Assembly: GCF_020907405.1 (NCBI RefSeq)
Contig: NZ_JAJJOE010000018.1
Location: forward strand, 1-40,589
DNA: 40,589 nucleotides
Direction of reading: 5' to 3'
Source of the DNA: Arthrobacter sp. zg-Y769
Lineage (GTDB): Bacteria > Actinomycetota > Actinomycetes > Actinomycetales > Micrococcaceae
Notes under the pieces: generated by a model
Databases searched by the model: none
What the model was told of the DNA's origin: nothing
Seen by the model: only the letters and a program-made list of their open reading frames with translations
Shown here: in pieces, positions 9,357 to 17,157 of the stretch
Layout of the letters: every line of letters starts with the position of its first letter
How positions within the stretch are numbered: position 1 is the stretch's first letter
Program-made: the position numbers and the translations under genes

Positions 9357-10616
9357 ATGACTTCCCTTTCCACCACCGCAACCTACGACGTCGTCGTTGT
9401 GGGTGGCGGGGCCGCCGGTGTGGCGGCAGCTGTCAGCGCTGCCCGCACCGGAGCCAGCGTCTGCCTCATTGAGCAATACGGATTCCTCGGGGGAGCGGCA
9501 ACCAACAGCTCGGTCCTGGCCTACTGCGGCTTCTTTGACCAGACCAGGGAACAGGTGGTGCGCGGCATCGGGCAGGATTTCCTGGACGAGCTGGAACGCC
9601 AGGAACTCCTGCACTTCGAGACCTCGCCCGCCACCGGAAACACCATCGTGGTCCTCGATCTGGAAACCACTAAGTCGGTGCTGGACCAACTGGTCCGCGC
9701 CGCCGGCGTCGACGTCCTGTTCCACAGCACCCTCATAGCCGCGGATACCGACGCCGGCGGAATCAGTGCCGTGCACGCGGTGCACCGCGGCGGCAACCTG
9801 CATCTTTCCGGCAGTGCCTTTGTGGACTGCAGCGGCGACGGCGCGCTGCTGCAGGCCGCCGGCGCCGAGTTCCAGCTTTCGCCGACCGAACGCCGCCAGG
9901 CCAGCACCCTGGTGATGCGGGTCGGCGGCGTCGGCGAAGACGCGGACCTGTCCACCGCGGCCATGGATGACGCCTTCGCCGCCTACGGCAAAACCACCGG
10001 GGAAATCCTCACCCGGAGCAACGGCACCTGCGTACGGATGCCCCGTTCACGCGAGCTGATGCTCCTGCTCGCGGACGAATACGTGGACGTCCTGGACGTG
10101 CACGAAATCTCCCGCGCCGAACAGGACGGCAGAGCCAAGGCCCGGCACTACCTCGAGGCGCTGAAGGCGGGCATGCGCGGCTGGTCCGGCGCGTACCTGG
10201 CCTCCACCGGTCCGCAGATCGGCATCCGCGAAGCCCGTCGGATGCAGGGCCGCGAAAGCGTAACCGCCGAGGACGTCCTGACCGCCCGGCGTCGTCCGAC
10301 CGACGGGATTGCGCGGTGCGGCTGGCCGATGGAGGACCATGCAACTCCCGGCGCCACCACCTACAGCGCCATCAAGGACCGCAAGTGGTACGACATCCCT
10401 TACGGGGCCGTGACCAGCGCCAATATCCCCAACCTCTGGGGCGCCGGCCGGCTCACCAGCAGTGACAGCCGCTCGTTTGCCTCGCTGCGGGTGATGGGCA
10501 CCTCGTTCGCCACCGGGCATGCGGCCGGCCTGGCTGCATCACTCCATAGTTCCACCGGCAGCGTGGACGTTTCCAAGCTGCGCGGACTGCTTCAAGACCA
10601 GGGGGCCCTGCTGTGA
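9357..10616 (+). CDS. FAD-dependent oxidoreductase
   Basis: 419 aa. The N-terminal dinucleotide-binding motif VVVVGGGAAGVAAAVSAARTG is followed by the acidic end of beta-2 (LIEQYGFLGG). VDCSGDGALLQAAGA and the C-terminal LWGAGRLTSSDSRS/MGTSFATGHAAGL complete the FAD_oxidored-type (fumarate reductase/thiazole-synthase-like) fold. It should oxidise a small organic substrate in the cytosol. The ATG at 9357 has AAGGA five bases upstream and is preferred to the TTG one codon earlier. It is the first gene of a five-gene operon whose next start overlaps its stop. The pathway is unknown. Confidence 0.87.
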   Translation: MTSLSTTATYDVVVVGGGAAGVAAAVSAARTGASVCLIEQYGFLGGAATNSSVLAYCGFFDQTREQVVRGIGQDFLDELERQELLHFETSPATGNTIVVLDLETTKSVLDQLVRAAGVDVLFHSTLIAADTDAGGISAVHAVHRGGNLHLSGSAFVDCSGDGALLQAAGAEFQLSPTERRQASTLVMRVGGVGEDADLSTAAMDDAFAAYGKTTGEILTRSNGTCVRMPRSRELMLLLADEYVDVLDVHEISRAEQDGRAKARHYLEALKAGMRGWSGAYLASTGPQIGIREARRMQGRESVTAEDVLTARRRPTDGIARCGWPMEDHATPGATTYSAIKDRKWYDIPYGAVTSANIPNLWGAGRLTSSDSRSFASLRVMGTSFATGHAAGLAASLHSSTGSVDVSKLRGLLQDQGALL

Positions 10617-11458
10617 GTATCAATTCGGACACCAAACGGATCGCCGTCACCGGTGCCGCCGGCAGCCTGGCCCGGGACATCATTCCCCGGCTGGCCGACG
10701 CCGGCTACTCCATGGTCTGCGTGGACCGGGTACCGCCGGCCGAATCCTTCGGACAGGACTGGGTGCTCACCGAGGTGGCCGACACCGGGACGCTCGTGGA
10801 GGCGTTCCGCGGATGCGGCGCCGTCATCCATCTGGCGGGGATTCCGCTGGAAGATGACTGGGACCGGATCCTGGCCGCGAATATCGACGGCACCCATTCC
10901 GTTCTGGAGGCCGCCCACATGGCCGGGGTGCCGCGGGTGATCCTCGCCAGCTCCATCCATGCCGCCGGGTTCACCCCGGTGCCTCCGGCCGGGGACTTCG
11001 TTCCGGACGACACCCCGGTGCGGCCGAACACTCTGTACGGCGTCTCGAAGGCGGCGGTGGAAGCGCTGGGCAGCTACTATTCCGACCGCTTCGGCATGGA
11101 CGTAGTCTGCCTGCGCATCGCGTCCCGGTTTGACCGGCCGAAGGACGTCCGGATGTTGAGCACCTGGCTGTCGCCCGACGACGCCGCCCGCCTCTTTGCC
11201 GCAGCCCTGACGGATTCAGGGAAAGGATTCCGGATTGTGTGGGGGGTTTCAGCCAACACGCGAAGCTATCTTTCGCCGGACGCCGGGGCCGCCCTCGGTT
11301 ACGTCCCCCAGGACGACGCGGAACGTTACGCCGGGGACCTGACCGGCCCGGCTGCACCGGCTTCCGCCGCAGAGTCCGACTGGGACCGTCAGTTCATCGG
11401 CGGCGTCTTCTGCTCGCCGCGTCCTCCCCGCCAGCCCAGCATGCATCCCTCCACCTGA
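10613..11458 (+). CDS. NAD-dependent epimerase/dehydratase (extended SDR)
   Basis: 281 aa. The N-terminal motif TGAAGSLARD is the nucleotide-binding turn of extended short-chain dehydrogenases, followed by VIHLAGIP and the catalytic pair YGVSK. The size and SSIHAAGFTPV segment resemble uronate dehydrogenase-like members. It uses NAD(P) in the cytosol, with an unknown sugar or sugar-acid substrate. The GTG start overlaps the FAD oxidoreductase stop (GTGA), with AGGGGG seven bases upstream. Being coupled with a flavin oxidoreductase and an ABC importer suggests sequential oxidation of an imported compound. Confidence 0.87.
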   Translation: MSINSDTKRIAVTGAAGSLARDIIPRLADAGYSMVCVDRVPPAESFGQDWVLTEVADTGTLVEAFRGCGAVIHLAGIPLEDDWDRILAANIDGTHSVLEAAHMAGVPRVILASSIHAAGFTPVPPAGDFVPDDTPVRPNTLYGVSKAAVEALGSYYSDRFGMDVVCLRIASRFDRPKDVRMLSTWLSPDDAARLFAAALTDSGKGFRIVWGVSANTRSYLSPDAGAALGYVPQDDAERYAGDLTGPAAPASAAESDWDRQFIGGVFCSPRPPRQPSMHPST

Positions 11459-11472
11459 TGAGGAATTTCGAA

Positions 11473-12267
11473 ATGACACAAGCTCCCCCCGAGGTCCGCT
11501 ACGCGTTCGAGGTCGACTCGGTCCACAAGGTCTTCACCGGATCGCAGAACGTGCACGCCCTTGATGACATCAACCTCCAGCTGAAAGAGGGCTCCTTCAC
11601 CTGCATCGTCGGCCCGTCCGGCTGCGGGAAGTCCACCCTGCTCCGGATCCTGGGGGAACTGGAAACGGCTACCACCGGAACGGTCACCCGGAACGTGTCC
11701 GCGGAGAAGGTGCCGGCGTCGGCCTTCGTCTTCCAGGAACACGGGGTATTCCCGTGGTTCAACGTCCTGCAGAACGTGGCCTTCGGCGAGCACATGGCCG
11801 GCGTCGGCAAGCGTGAACGCCTCGAACACGCCCGGCACTGGATTGCGGAAGCCGGCCTCACCGGTTTCGAGGAAAGCTATCCGCACCAGCTCTCGGGCGG
11901 CATGCGCCAGCGCATCGCCATTGCCCGGGCCTTTGCCACCGGATCCCCGGCACTGCTCATGGACGAGCCGCTCGGAGCCCTGGACGCGCAGACCCGCATG
12001 CTGATGCAGGAACAACTGGTCCGGCTGTGGGAACTGGAACGCAAGACCGTTGTCCTGGTGACGCACTCCATCGACGAGGCCCTCCTGCTCGGCGACCAGA
12101 TTGTGATGATGTCCGCCCGCCCGGGCCGCGTCAAGGAGATCATCGACGTGCCCTTCGGACGTCCCCGCAGCATGGAAATCGAGGGCACCAGCGAATTCGG
12201 CTCCATGAAGCAGGACATCTGGGACTCCCTCCGCGACGAGGTACAAGCATCTTTGAGGTTCTCCTAA
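11473..12267 (+). CDS. ABC transporter ATP-binding protein (SsuB/TauB-like)
   Basis: 264 aa. Walker A GPSGCGKST, signature LSGGMRQRIAIARA, Walker B LLMDEPLGALD and switch histidine (VTHSIDEA) are all intact. The sequence has the nitrate/sulfonate/taurine importer character. A longer frame begins at 11239, but it would overlap the SDR gene; the ATG at 11473 has GAGGA eight bases upstream. Its stop and the permease start share a base (TAATG). Confidence 0.92.
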   Translation: MTQAPPEVRYAFEVDSVHKVFTGSQNVHALDDINLQLKEGSFTCIVGPSGCGKSTLLRILGELETATTGTVTRNVSAEKVPASAFVFQEHGVFPWFNVLQNVAFGEHMAGVGKRERLEHARHWIAEAGLTGFEESYPHQLSGGMRQRIAIARAFATGSPALLMDEPLGALDAQTRMLMQEQLVRLWELERKTVVLVTHSIDEALLLGDQIVMMSARPGRVKEIIDVPFGRPRSMEIEGTSEFGSMKQDIWDSLRDEVQASLRFS

Positions 12268-13133
12268 TGACTAACACTGCAACTGCCCCCAAGACCACGG
12301 ACTCCTCCGAGCTCGACAGTGCCATCCGCCATGAGTACAAGCAGGTCGTCCGCCTGCGCTACCGCGACATCCTGCTGTCCATCCTGACCCCGGTGCTGCT
12401 CCTGGCTCTGTGGGAGGTGGCCGCCCGGAACGGCGCCCTGGACGCCAGGCTCTTCACCCCGCCGAGCCTCATCGCCGAGCAGGCCTGGAAGATGACCCTG
12501 AGCGGCGAGCTGTGGCTGCACACCTCGGCCACGATGGTCCGGCTGCTGCTGGGCTTCGTGCTGGGCGCCGTCGCCGGCATCCTGGCGGGCCTGCTGATGG
12601 GAGTCTGGCGGCCGGTGCGCGCCGCATTGGGGCCGACGTTCACCGCCCTGTATGCCTTGCCGAAAATCGCCATTGTTCCGCTGCTGCTGCTGATCTTCGG
12701 GCTGACGGAGACCCCGAAGGTGCTTTCCGTTGCCATTTCCGTGTTCTTCGTAATGCAGATCAACACCCTGGCCGGAATTGTCCAGATCGACAGCCGGGTC
12801 CTGGAAGCGGCCCGGGCGTATAAGGCCGGCGGGCTGAAGCTCTTCCGCTACGTGCTGCTTCCCGGCGCAACTCCTGCGATTATGACGGGCCTCCGCGTGG
12901 CCGCGGGAATGTCCGTTATCGTGATCACCGCCGTCGAGTTTGTCGCCTCCAACAACGGCCTGGGCTATCTCATCTGGAACTCCTGGCAGCTGTTCCAGCC
13001 CAGCAAAATGTACGTCGGCCTCATTGTGGTGTCCCTGGTGGGCGCAGCGGTGACGGCGCTCATCATCCTTCTTGAACGGGCTGCCCTGCCCTGGAAATAC
13101 TCATCCGGATCAAAGAAGAAAGATCAAAAATGA
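12267..13133 (+). CDS. ABC transporter permease (SsuC/TauC-like)
   Basis: 288 aa, with five to six predicted membrane helices and the EAA loop (LEAARAYKAGGLKLFRYV) that docks the ATPase. It forms the inner-membrane channel of a nitrate/sulfonate/taurine-type importer. The ATG at 12267 overlaps the ATPase stop and is preceded by TGAGG; an upstream extension of the frame lies inside the ATPase gene and is spurious. The following binding-protein gene overlaps its stop by four bases. Confidence 0.92.
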   Translation: MTNTATAPKTTDSSELDSAIRHEYKQVVRLRYRDILLSILTPVLLLALWEVAARNGALDARLFTPPSLIAEQAWKMTLSGELWLHTSATMVRLLLGFVLGAVAGILAGLLMGVWRPVRAALGPTFTALYALPKIAIVPLLLLIFGLTETPKVLSVAISVFFVMQINTLAGIVQIDSRVLEAARAYKAGGLKLFRYVLLPGATPAIMTGLRVAAGMSVIVITAVEFVASNNGLGYLIWNSWQLFQPSKMYVGLIVVSLVGAAVTALIILLERAALPWKYSSGSKKKDQK

Positions 13134-14146
13134 AAAAACACCTCAAGGTCCTGGCAGCAACGGTGCTGGCCGGACTGACCCTCTCCGCCTGCGGCGCGGA
13201 CTCGGGCTCCTCTTCCTCCGACGAGGGGGCGACGGAAACCGCAACGGTGAAGGTTGGCATTGTCCAGCTGCCGATTTTCGCGCCGATTTACGTCGCTGAA
13301 GCGAAGGGCTACTTCGACGAAGCGGGCCTGGACGTCCAGCTCGAAACCGTGAAGTCCGGCCAGGACGCGGTGCCGCTGGCATCCAGCGGAAAGCTCGACG
13401 TCGTTGCCGCGGGCTTCTCGGCCGGTATGTTCAGTGCCATTGCAACCGGCCTGGACATCAAGGTTGTGGCGTCCATGGGTGTCAGCGACGGCGACACCGA
13501 AAAGAGCCCGACTGACCTGGTGGTTTCCAAGGCCAAGGTGGATTCCGGTGACATCACCAGCATCGCTGACCTGAAGGGCAAGAAGATCGGTGCTGCCGGC
13601 GGTGCGGGCGGCACGGGTGCCTTCCTGCTCAGCCTGGCCCTCGAAGAGGAAGGCCTGACCATCAACGACGTCGAGATTGTGAACCTCGGCAACCCGGACA
13701 TGCCGACGGCGCTGGCCAACGGCAGCCTCGACGCCGGCCTGATTTCGGCTCCCTTCTCCACCATGGCCATCGAAGACGGCACCGGCGTTTCCATGGCAGT
13801 CCCGCCGGCCGGAACGTCCGGCACCGGCATGCTGTACGGCGGCCAGTTCGCCGACACCGAGAACGCACAGAAGTTCTTTGATGCTGTAGCCCGTGCTGCG
13901 AAGGACCTGCAGGGCGAGGACCGCTACTCGGACGAGAACCTGAAGATCATTGCCGAGGCGACGGGACAGACGGTCGAGGAACTGACATCCGTTCCGCTCT
14001 ACACCTGGATGCCGAATCTGGAGCCGCTGCCTGAGCAGCTGGAGGGCATGGAAGCTGTCTGGATGGAATCCGGTGCCATTGAGTACGAGGAAGCCATCAA
14101 GCAGGACACCTATATCGATTCATCCTTCTCCGAGAAGACGTCCTAA
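13130..14146 (+). CDS. ABC transporter substrate-binding lipoprotein (SsuA/NMT1-like)
   Basis: 338 aa. The signal peptide ends in lipobox LSAC. A Ser/Asp/Glu linker precedes a type-2 periplasmic-binding fold (KVGIVQLPIFAPIYVAEAKGYFDEAGLDV), the hallmark of sulfonate/nitrate/thiamine-precursor binding proteins. It delivers the ligand to the coupled permease. The ligand is not predictable, though companions (FAD oxidoreductase and SDR) hint at an organic carbon compound, not an inorganic ion. The start overlaps the permease stop (ATGA). It is the last gene of the operon, with a terminator just after it. Confidence 0.92.
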   Translation: MKKHLKVLAATVLAGLTLSACGADSGSSSSDEGATETATVKVGIVQLPIFAPIYVAEAKGYFDEAGLDVQLETVKSGQDAVPLASSGKLDVVAAGFSAGMFSAIATGLDIKVVASMGVSDGDTEKSPTDLVVSKAKVDSGDITSIADLKGKKIGAAGGAGGTGAFLLSLALEEEGLTINDVEIVNLGNPDMPTALANGSLDAGLISAPFSTMAIEDGTGVSMAVPPAGTSGTGMLYGGQFADTENAQKFFDAVARAAKDLQGEDRYSDENLKIIAEATGQTVEELTSVPLYTWMPNLEPLPEQLEGMEAVWMESGAIEYEEAIKQDTYIDSSFSEKTS

Positions 14147-14166
14147 CTACATCCGTTTGGCAATCA

Positions 14167-14199
14167 CAGCGGCATTCCGGGAAACCGGGGTGCCGCTGT
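14167..14199 (+). terminator. intrinsic terminator of the FAD-SDR-ABC operon
   Basis: ACAGCGGCA...CCGG pairs with CCGG...TGCCGCTGT around a GAAA loop, and TCTTGTCT follows. The strong stem lies 20 bases after the binding-protein stop and closes the operon before the SGNH hydrolase gene. Confidence 0.85.
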
Positions 14200-14269
14200 C
14201 TTGTCTGGCAGCCGCATAAACTGTGGGTGCCTAATCCTTGATGTGGACAACCGAGAGAAGACCCTGAGC

Positions 14270-15418
14270 ATGATCACCACTCCTATTACGCCCTCCCTTG
14301 TTCGTGGTGCGGCGGAACTGGAAACGACTCCCCGCGGTTTGCGTCCGCACCGGCTGCCGGCCTCAGTGCGTGACCGGTTCCCCGATCCGCAGCTGCTGAT
14401 GGCGGAAAGCCAGCCGTCCGGAGTCCGTCTGGTTTTCTCGACGGCGGCGGAGGTCCTGGCGGTTGTGGTGCACCCGTCCCGGGTGGTTTACCGTGGCGCG
14501 GACCGGCCGCGGGGCAGCGTTGATCTGGTGGTCGACGGCGAGTTGCTCCAGAGCGACGAACTCAGCGGCGGTGACTATGTCGAGATGGATATGTCGACCG
14601 GGGCGGCGACTCCTTGTGAGGGACCGTCGCATACCAGCCTGTTCCGTCTGCCTGCCGGCGAAAAGGTCGCGGAGATTTGGCTGCCGCACAACGAGGCCGT
14701 TGAGCTCGTGGAACTGCGTTCGGACGCTCCGGTCACGCCGTATTCCTCGGGCAAGCCCGTCTGGCTGCACCACGGCAGCTCCATCAGCCACGGTTCAAAT
14801 GCCGCCACGCCAGCCCAGATCTGGCCTGTCGTGGCGGCCCAGCTCGGCGGCGTCGAACTCCACAATCTTGGCCTGGGCGGAAGCGCCCTCGTGGACCCGT
14901 TCACCGCGCAGGTGATGCGCGATACCCCTGCCGATCTGATCAGCGTGAAGCTGGGCATCAACGTGGTCAACATGGATTCCATGCGGCTGCGCGCCTTTGT
15001 GCCTGCGGTGCACGGCTTCCTCGACACCATCCGGGAGGGGCATCCGGAGACGCCCCTGGTGCTCATCTCGCCCATCTTCTGTGGAATCCATGAAGACACT
15101 CCGGGACCCGGTGCCTTCGACCCGGCGTCGTTCGGGACGGACCAGGTTCGATTCGTTGCCACCGGCTCGCCGGAGGGCGTAGCTGCGGGCCAGCTGACGC
15201 TGCGGGTGATCCGCGAGGCGCTGGAGTCCCTGGCGGAGCGCCGGGCAGATGATCCGAACCTGTACTTCCTGGACGGCCTGAGTCTTTACGGGGCCGAAGA
15301 CGCTGAGGTGCACCCGTTGCCTGACGCGCTCCACCCGGACACCGCTACGCACCGGCTGATCGGGGAACGGTTCGCGGAGTATGCGTTCGAGGTAGAGGGG
15401 CCGTTCGGGCTGCGCTGA
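14270..15418 (+). CDS. SGNH/GDSL-family hydrolase
   Basis: 382 aa. Residues 1-150 form an N-terminal beta-rich domain. The SGNH core follows: block I HHGSSIS with candidate nucleophile Ser171, block II GLGGSA (Gly203/204), block III LGINVVN (Asn231) and block V DALHPD (Asp352 and His355). All four catalytic blocks are present, so it is probably an active esterase or acetyl-carbohydrate deacylase; the missing signal peptide suggests a cytosolic site. I chose the ATG at 14270 because the frame to 14201 would start inside the terminator region. AGAGAAG lies about ten bases upstream. It sits after a terminator, so it is likely a separate transcript. Confidence 0.85.
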   Translation: MITTPITPSLVRGAAELETTPRGLRPHRLPASVRDRFPDPQLLMAESQPSGVRLVFSTAAEVLAVVVHPSRVVYRGADRPRGSVDLVVDGELLQSDELSGGDYVEMDMSTGAATPCEGPSHTSLFRLPAGEKVAEIWLPHNEAVELVELRSDAPVTPYSSGKPVWLHHGSSISHGSNAATPAQIWPVVAAQLGGVELHNLGLGGSALVDPFTAQVMRDTPADLISVKLGINVVNMDSMRLRAFVPAVHGFLDTIREGHPETPLVLISPIFCGIHEDTPGPGAFDPASFGTDQVRFVATGSPEGVAAGQLTLRVIREALESLAERRADDPNLYFLDGLSLYGAEDAEVHPLPDALHPDTATHRLIGERFAEYAFEVEGPFGLR

Positions 15419-15457
15419 ATAACCGTGTGGTTGTCCCGCACGGACCGGATAGGCATT

Positions 15458-15571
15458 ATGCGCACCAAATGCTGCCAACGATATGGGGACGACGGATCCG
15501 AAAGCGGCTACGTATTCTCGGCCACGGTCAACTGGGACGAGGCCAGTTACAGCTGGCATCTGGGGCGATAA
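15458..15571 (+). CDS. possible 37-aa small ORF
   Basis: An ATG with GGATAGG just upstream opens a 37-codon frame (MRTKCCQRYG... to ...WDEASYSWHLGR). It has one CC pair and a Trp-rich end but no recognisable family. It fills the 222-base gap between the SGNH hydrolase and the GTPase genes. It could be a real small protein or the remnant of a longer gene at the point where ordinary metabolism gives way to accessory genes. Support is weak. Confidence 0.2.
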   Translation: MRTKCCQRYGDDGSESGYVFSATVNWDEASYSWHLGR

Positions 15572-15640
15572 CGTTCAGAGCTTCGAAATCACGTTGAGGT
15601 CAGAACTAAGTACGCCGTAGGGTCACGTATTGTTCACTAC

Positions 15641-16792
15641 ATGAAATTGAGCAGAGCGTTAGAGCAACAGATTGCAGTGTTTGGGGAGGCTGGCAGTGGA
15701 AAGACTGTGTTGCTCTCCTCTTTCTATGGCGCTACACAGGAACCCCAGTACCGGCAAGAGAACGTGTTCCATGTGGTGGCTGACGATATCGGCCAAGGCT
15801 CGCGGCTGCACCGCAATTACTTGGGAATGAGGGATTCATCCCGAGTGCCCGTGCCCACCAAATTCGCGGCAGAGTCCTATAGCTTTTCAGTGAAGTTGAA
15901 GGAAGGCGCCAAGGCGAAGGCGTTCAAGACTAAACCCTTTGATGCGCTGCGGCTCGTCTGGCACGATTATCCCGGAGAATGGTTTGAGCAGGGTGTAAGC
16001 GGGCCTACCGAAGCCCAGCATAGGGTCGACGCTTTCAGGTCCCTGCTCGGTTCCGATGTGGCCTTTTTGCTGGTAGATGCCCAACGCCTATTGGACAATG
16101 CTGGTGAGGAAGAGCGGTACCTGAAATCCTTGATGGCTAACTTCCATAATGGGCTCTTGTCGCTGAAAGATGACCTGCTCGAAGACGGCAAGCCGATCGT
16201 AGATTTTCCTCGCATATGGGTAATGGCACTATCCAAGGCCGACCTGCTGCCAGACATGGATGTTTTCAAATTCCGGGATCTTCTCATCGAGAAGGCTTGC
16301 GACGACATAGACGCGCTGCGCAAGGTGCTGGCTGAGCTCGTAGACGGGAGCGAGGCCCTATCGGTGGGTGAGGATTTCGTTCTTTTCTCATCCGCGAGGT
16401 TCAACGGAGGCGGAATTGAGGTCAACAAGCGCATCGGCATCGAACTGATCCAGCCGTTGGCGGCGATGCTCCCGTTTGAGCGGCATGCCAAGTGGGCCCA
16501 GGCCAAGCAGCTCCCCAGGAAGGTGGCCGAAAACCTCCTGGATGGGGTTGGAGTGCTGGCTGCTGCCTTGACTGGACGCAAGTTGGACATCCCTGGCCGG
16601 ATCGGCCAACTGGTGAACCTTGTTGGGCCGAACGTGCTGAGTGGTGCGGTGAATCTAGCCGGGGACAAGGTCAGGGAAATGAACGCTGACGCGATGGCAA
16701 AACAGGAATACCTTTCCGCGACGCTAACGCGATTCAGGATGGACTTGGATCAAGCGGAAGAGGACGGCGTACTCCTGAGGAGTCGCAGATGA
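15641..16792 (+). CDS. TRAFAC-like P-loop GTPase of conflict-system type
   Basis: 383 aa. The P-loop GEAGSGKT is at 15-22. DYPGEW (109-114) stands where the G3/Walker B element (DxPG) belongs, after the hydrophobic strand ALRLVW. VMALSKADLLP (G4-like SKAD, 198-201) suggests guanine recognition. A helical and hydrophobic C-terminal part (about 285-383) may contact a partner or membrane. The pattern resembles the double-GTPase (DO-GTPase-like) proteins found in predicted bacterial conflict systems, though I could not confirm the family. The ATG at 15641 has no SD, so the mRNA may be nearly leaderless. The gene is visibly less GC-rich than the metabolic genes before it and is translationally coupled to the next small gene. 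Confidence 0.75.
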   Translation: MKLSRALEQQIAVFGEAGSGKTVLLSSFYGATQEPQYRQENVFHVVADDIGQGSRLHRNYLGMRDSSRVPVPTKFAAESYSFSVKLKEGAKAKAFKTKPFDALRLVWHDYPGEWFEQGVSGPTEAQHRVDAFRSLLGSDVAFLLVDAQRLLDNAGEEERYLKSLMANFHNGLLSLKDDLLEDGKPIVDFPRIWVMALSKADLLPDMDVFKFRDLLIEKACDDIDALRKVLAELVDGSEALSVGEDFVLFSSARFNGGGIEVNKRIGIELIQPLAAMLPFERHAKWAQAKQLPRKVAENLLDGVGVLAAALTGRKLDIPGRIGQLVNLVGPNVLSGAVNLAGDKVREMNADAMAKQEYLSATLTRFRMDLDQAEEDGVLLRSRR

Positions 16793-17127
16793 GCCTGATC
16801 TGGGCGACCCGTGGTCAGGCTTGGGGCTTCACATTCCTCCGTGACGGCGGCCTGACGGACCCGCTCCCCGCATATCAGGAGGCGTTCGCCGGCCTGGAAG
16901 ATGAACCTGAGGTCTGCCGCCGGGTCGGCGCGAAAATCGCGCTCCGGTTCCTGGATCCGGAAGGACGGAAGGACAGAGCGGGAAGGCCTATTCCACACGA
17001 TTTCGTCGTATCCGGGGCGTTGGTCGAAGAAATCAAGTCAGTCGCTGATGGGCGCAGGCTCGTTTGGCCCGAAGTTTCCGACGAATACGCACGGGGCTGG
17101 TCTAAGGCGCCGTCTCCTAGAGCCTGA
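16789..17127 (+). CDS. small GTPase-linked protein of unknown function
   Basis: 112 aa. I do not recognise the family. The sequence begins MSLIWATRGQAWGFTFLRDG, has a DPLPAYQEAF segment and an RFLDPEGRKD...HDFVV stretch, no signal peptide and no membrane helix. It reads as a compact alpha/beta domain. The ATG overlaps the GTPase stop (ATGA) and GAGGAG lies six bases upstream, so the two are made together. A partner, adaptor or GTPase-activating role is a fair guess from position only. It converges with the Macro-SIR2 gene with just 30 bases between the stops. Confidence 0.7.
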   Translation: MSLIWATRGQAWGFTFLRDGGLTDPLPAYQEAFAGLEDEPEVCRRVGAKIALRFLDPEGRKDRAGRPIPHDFVVSGALVEEIKSVADGRRLVWPEVSDEYARGWSKAPSPRA

Positions 17128-17157
17128 AAACCGGTTGGTGCAAGACGCTTGACCGGA

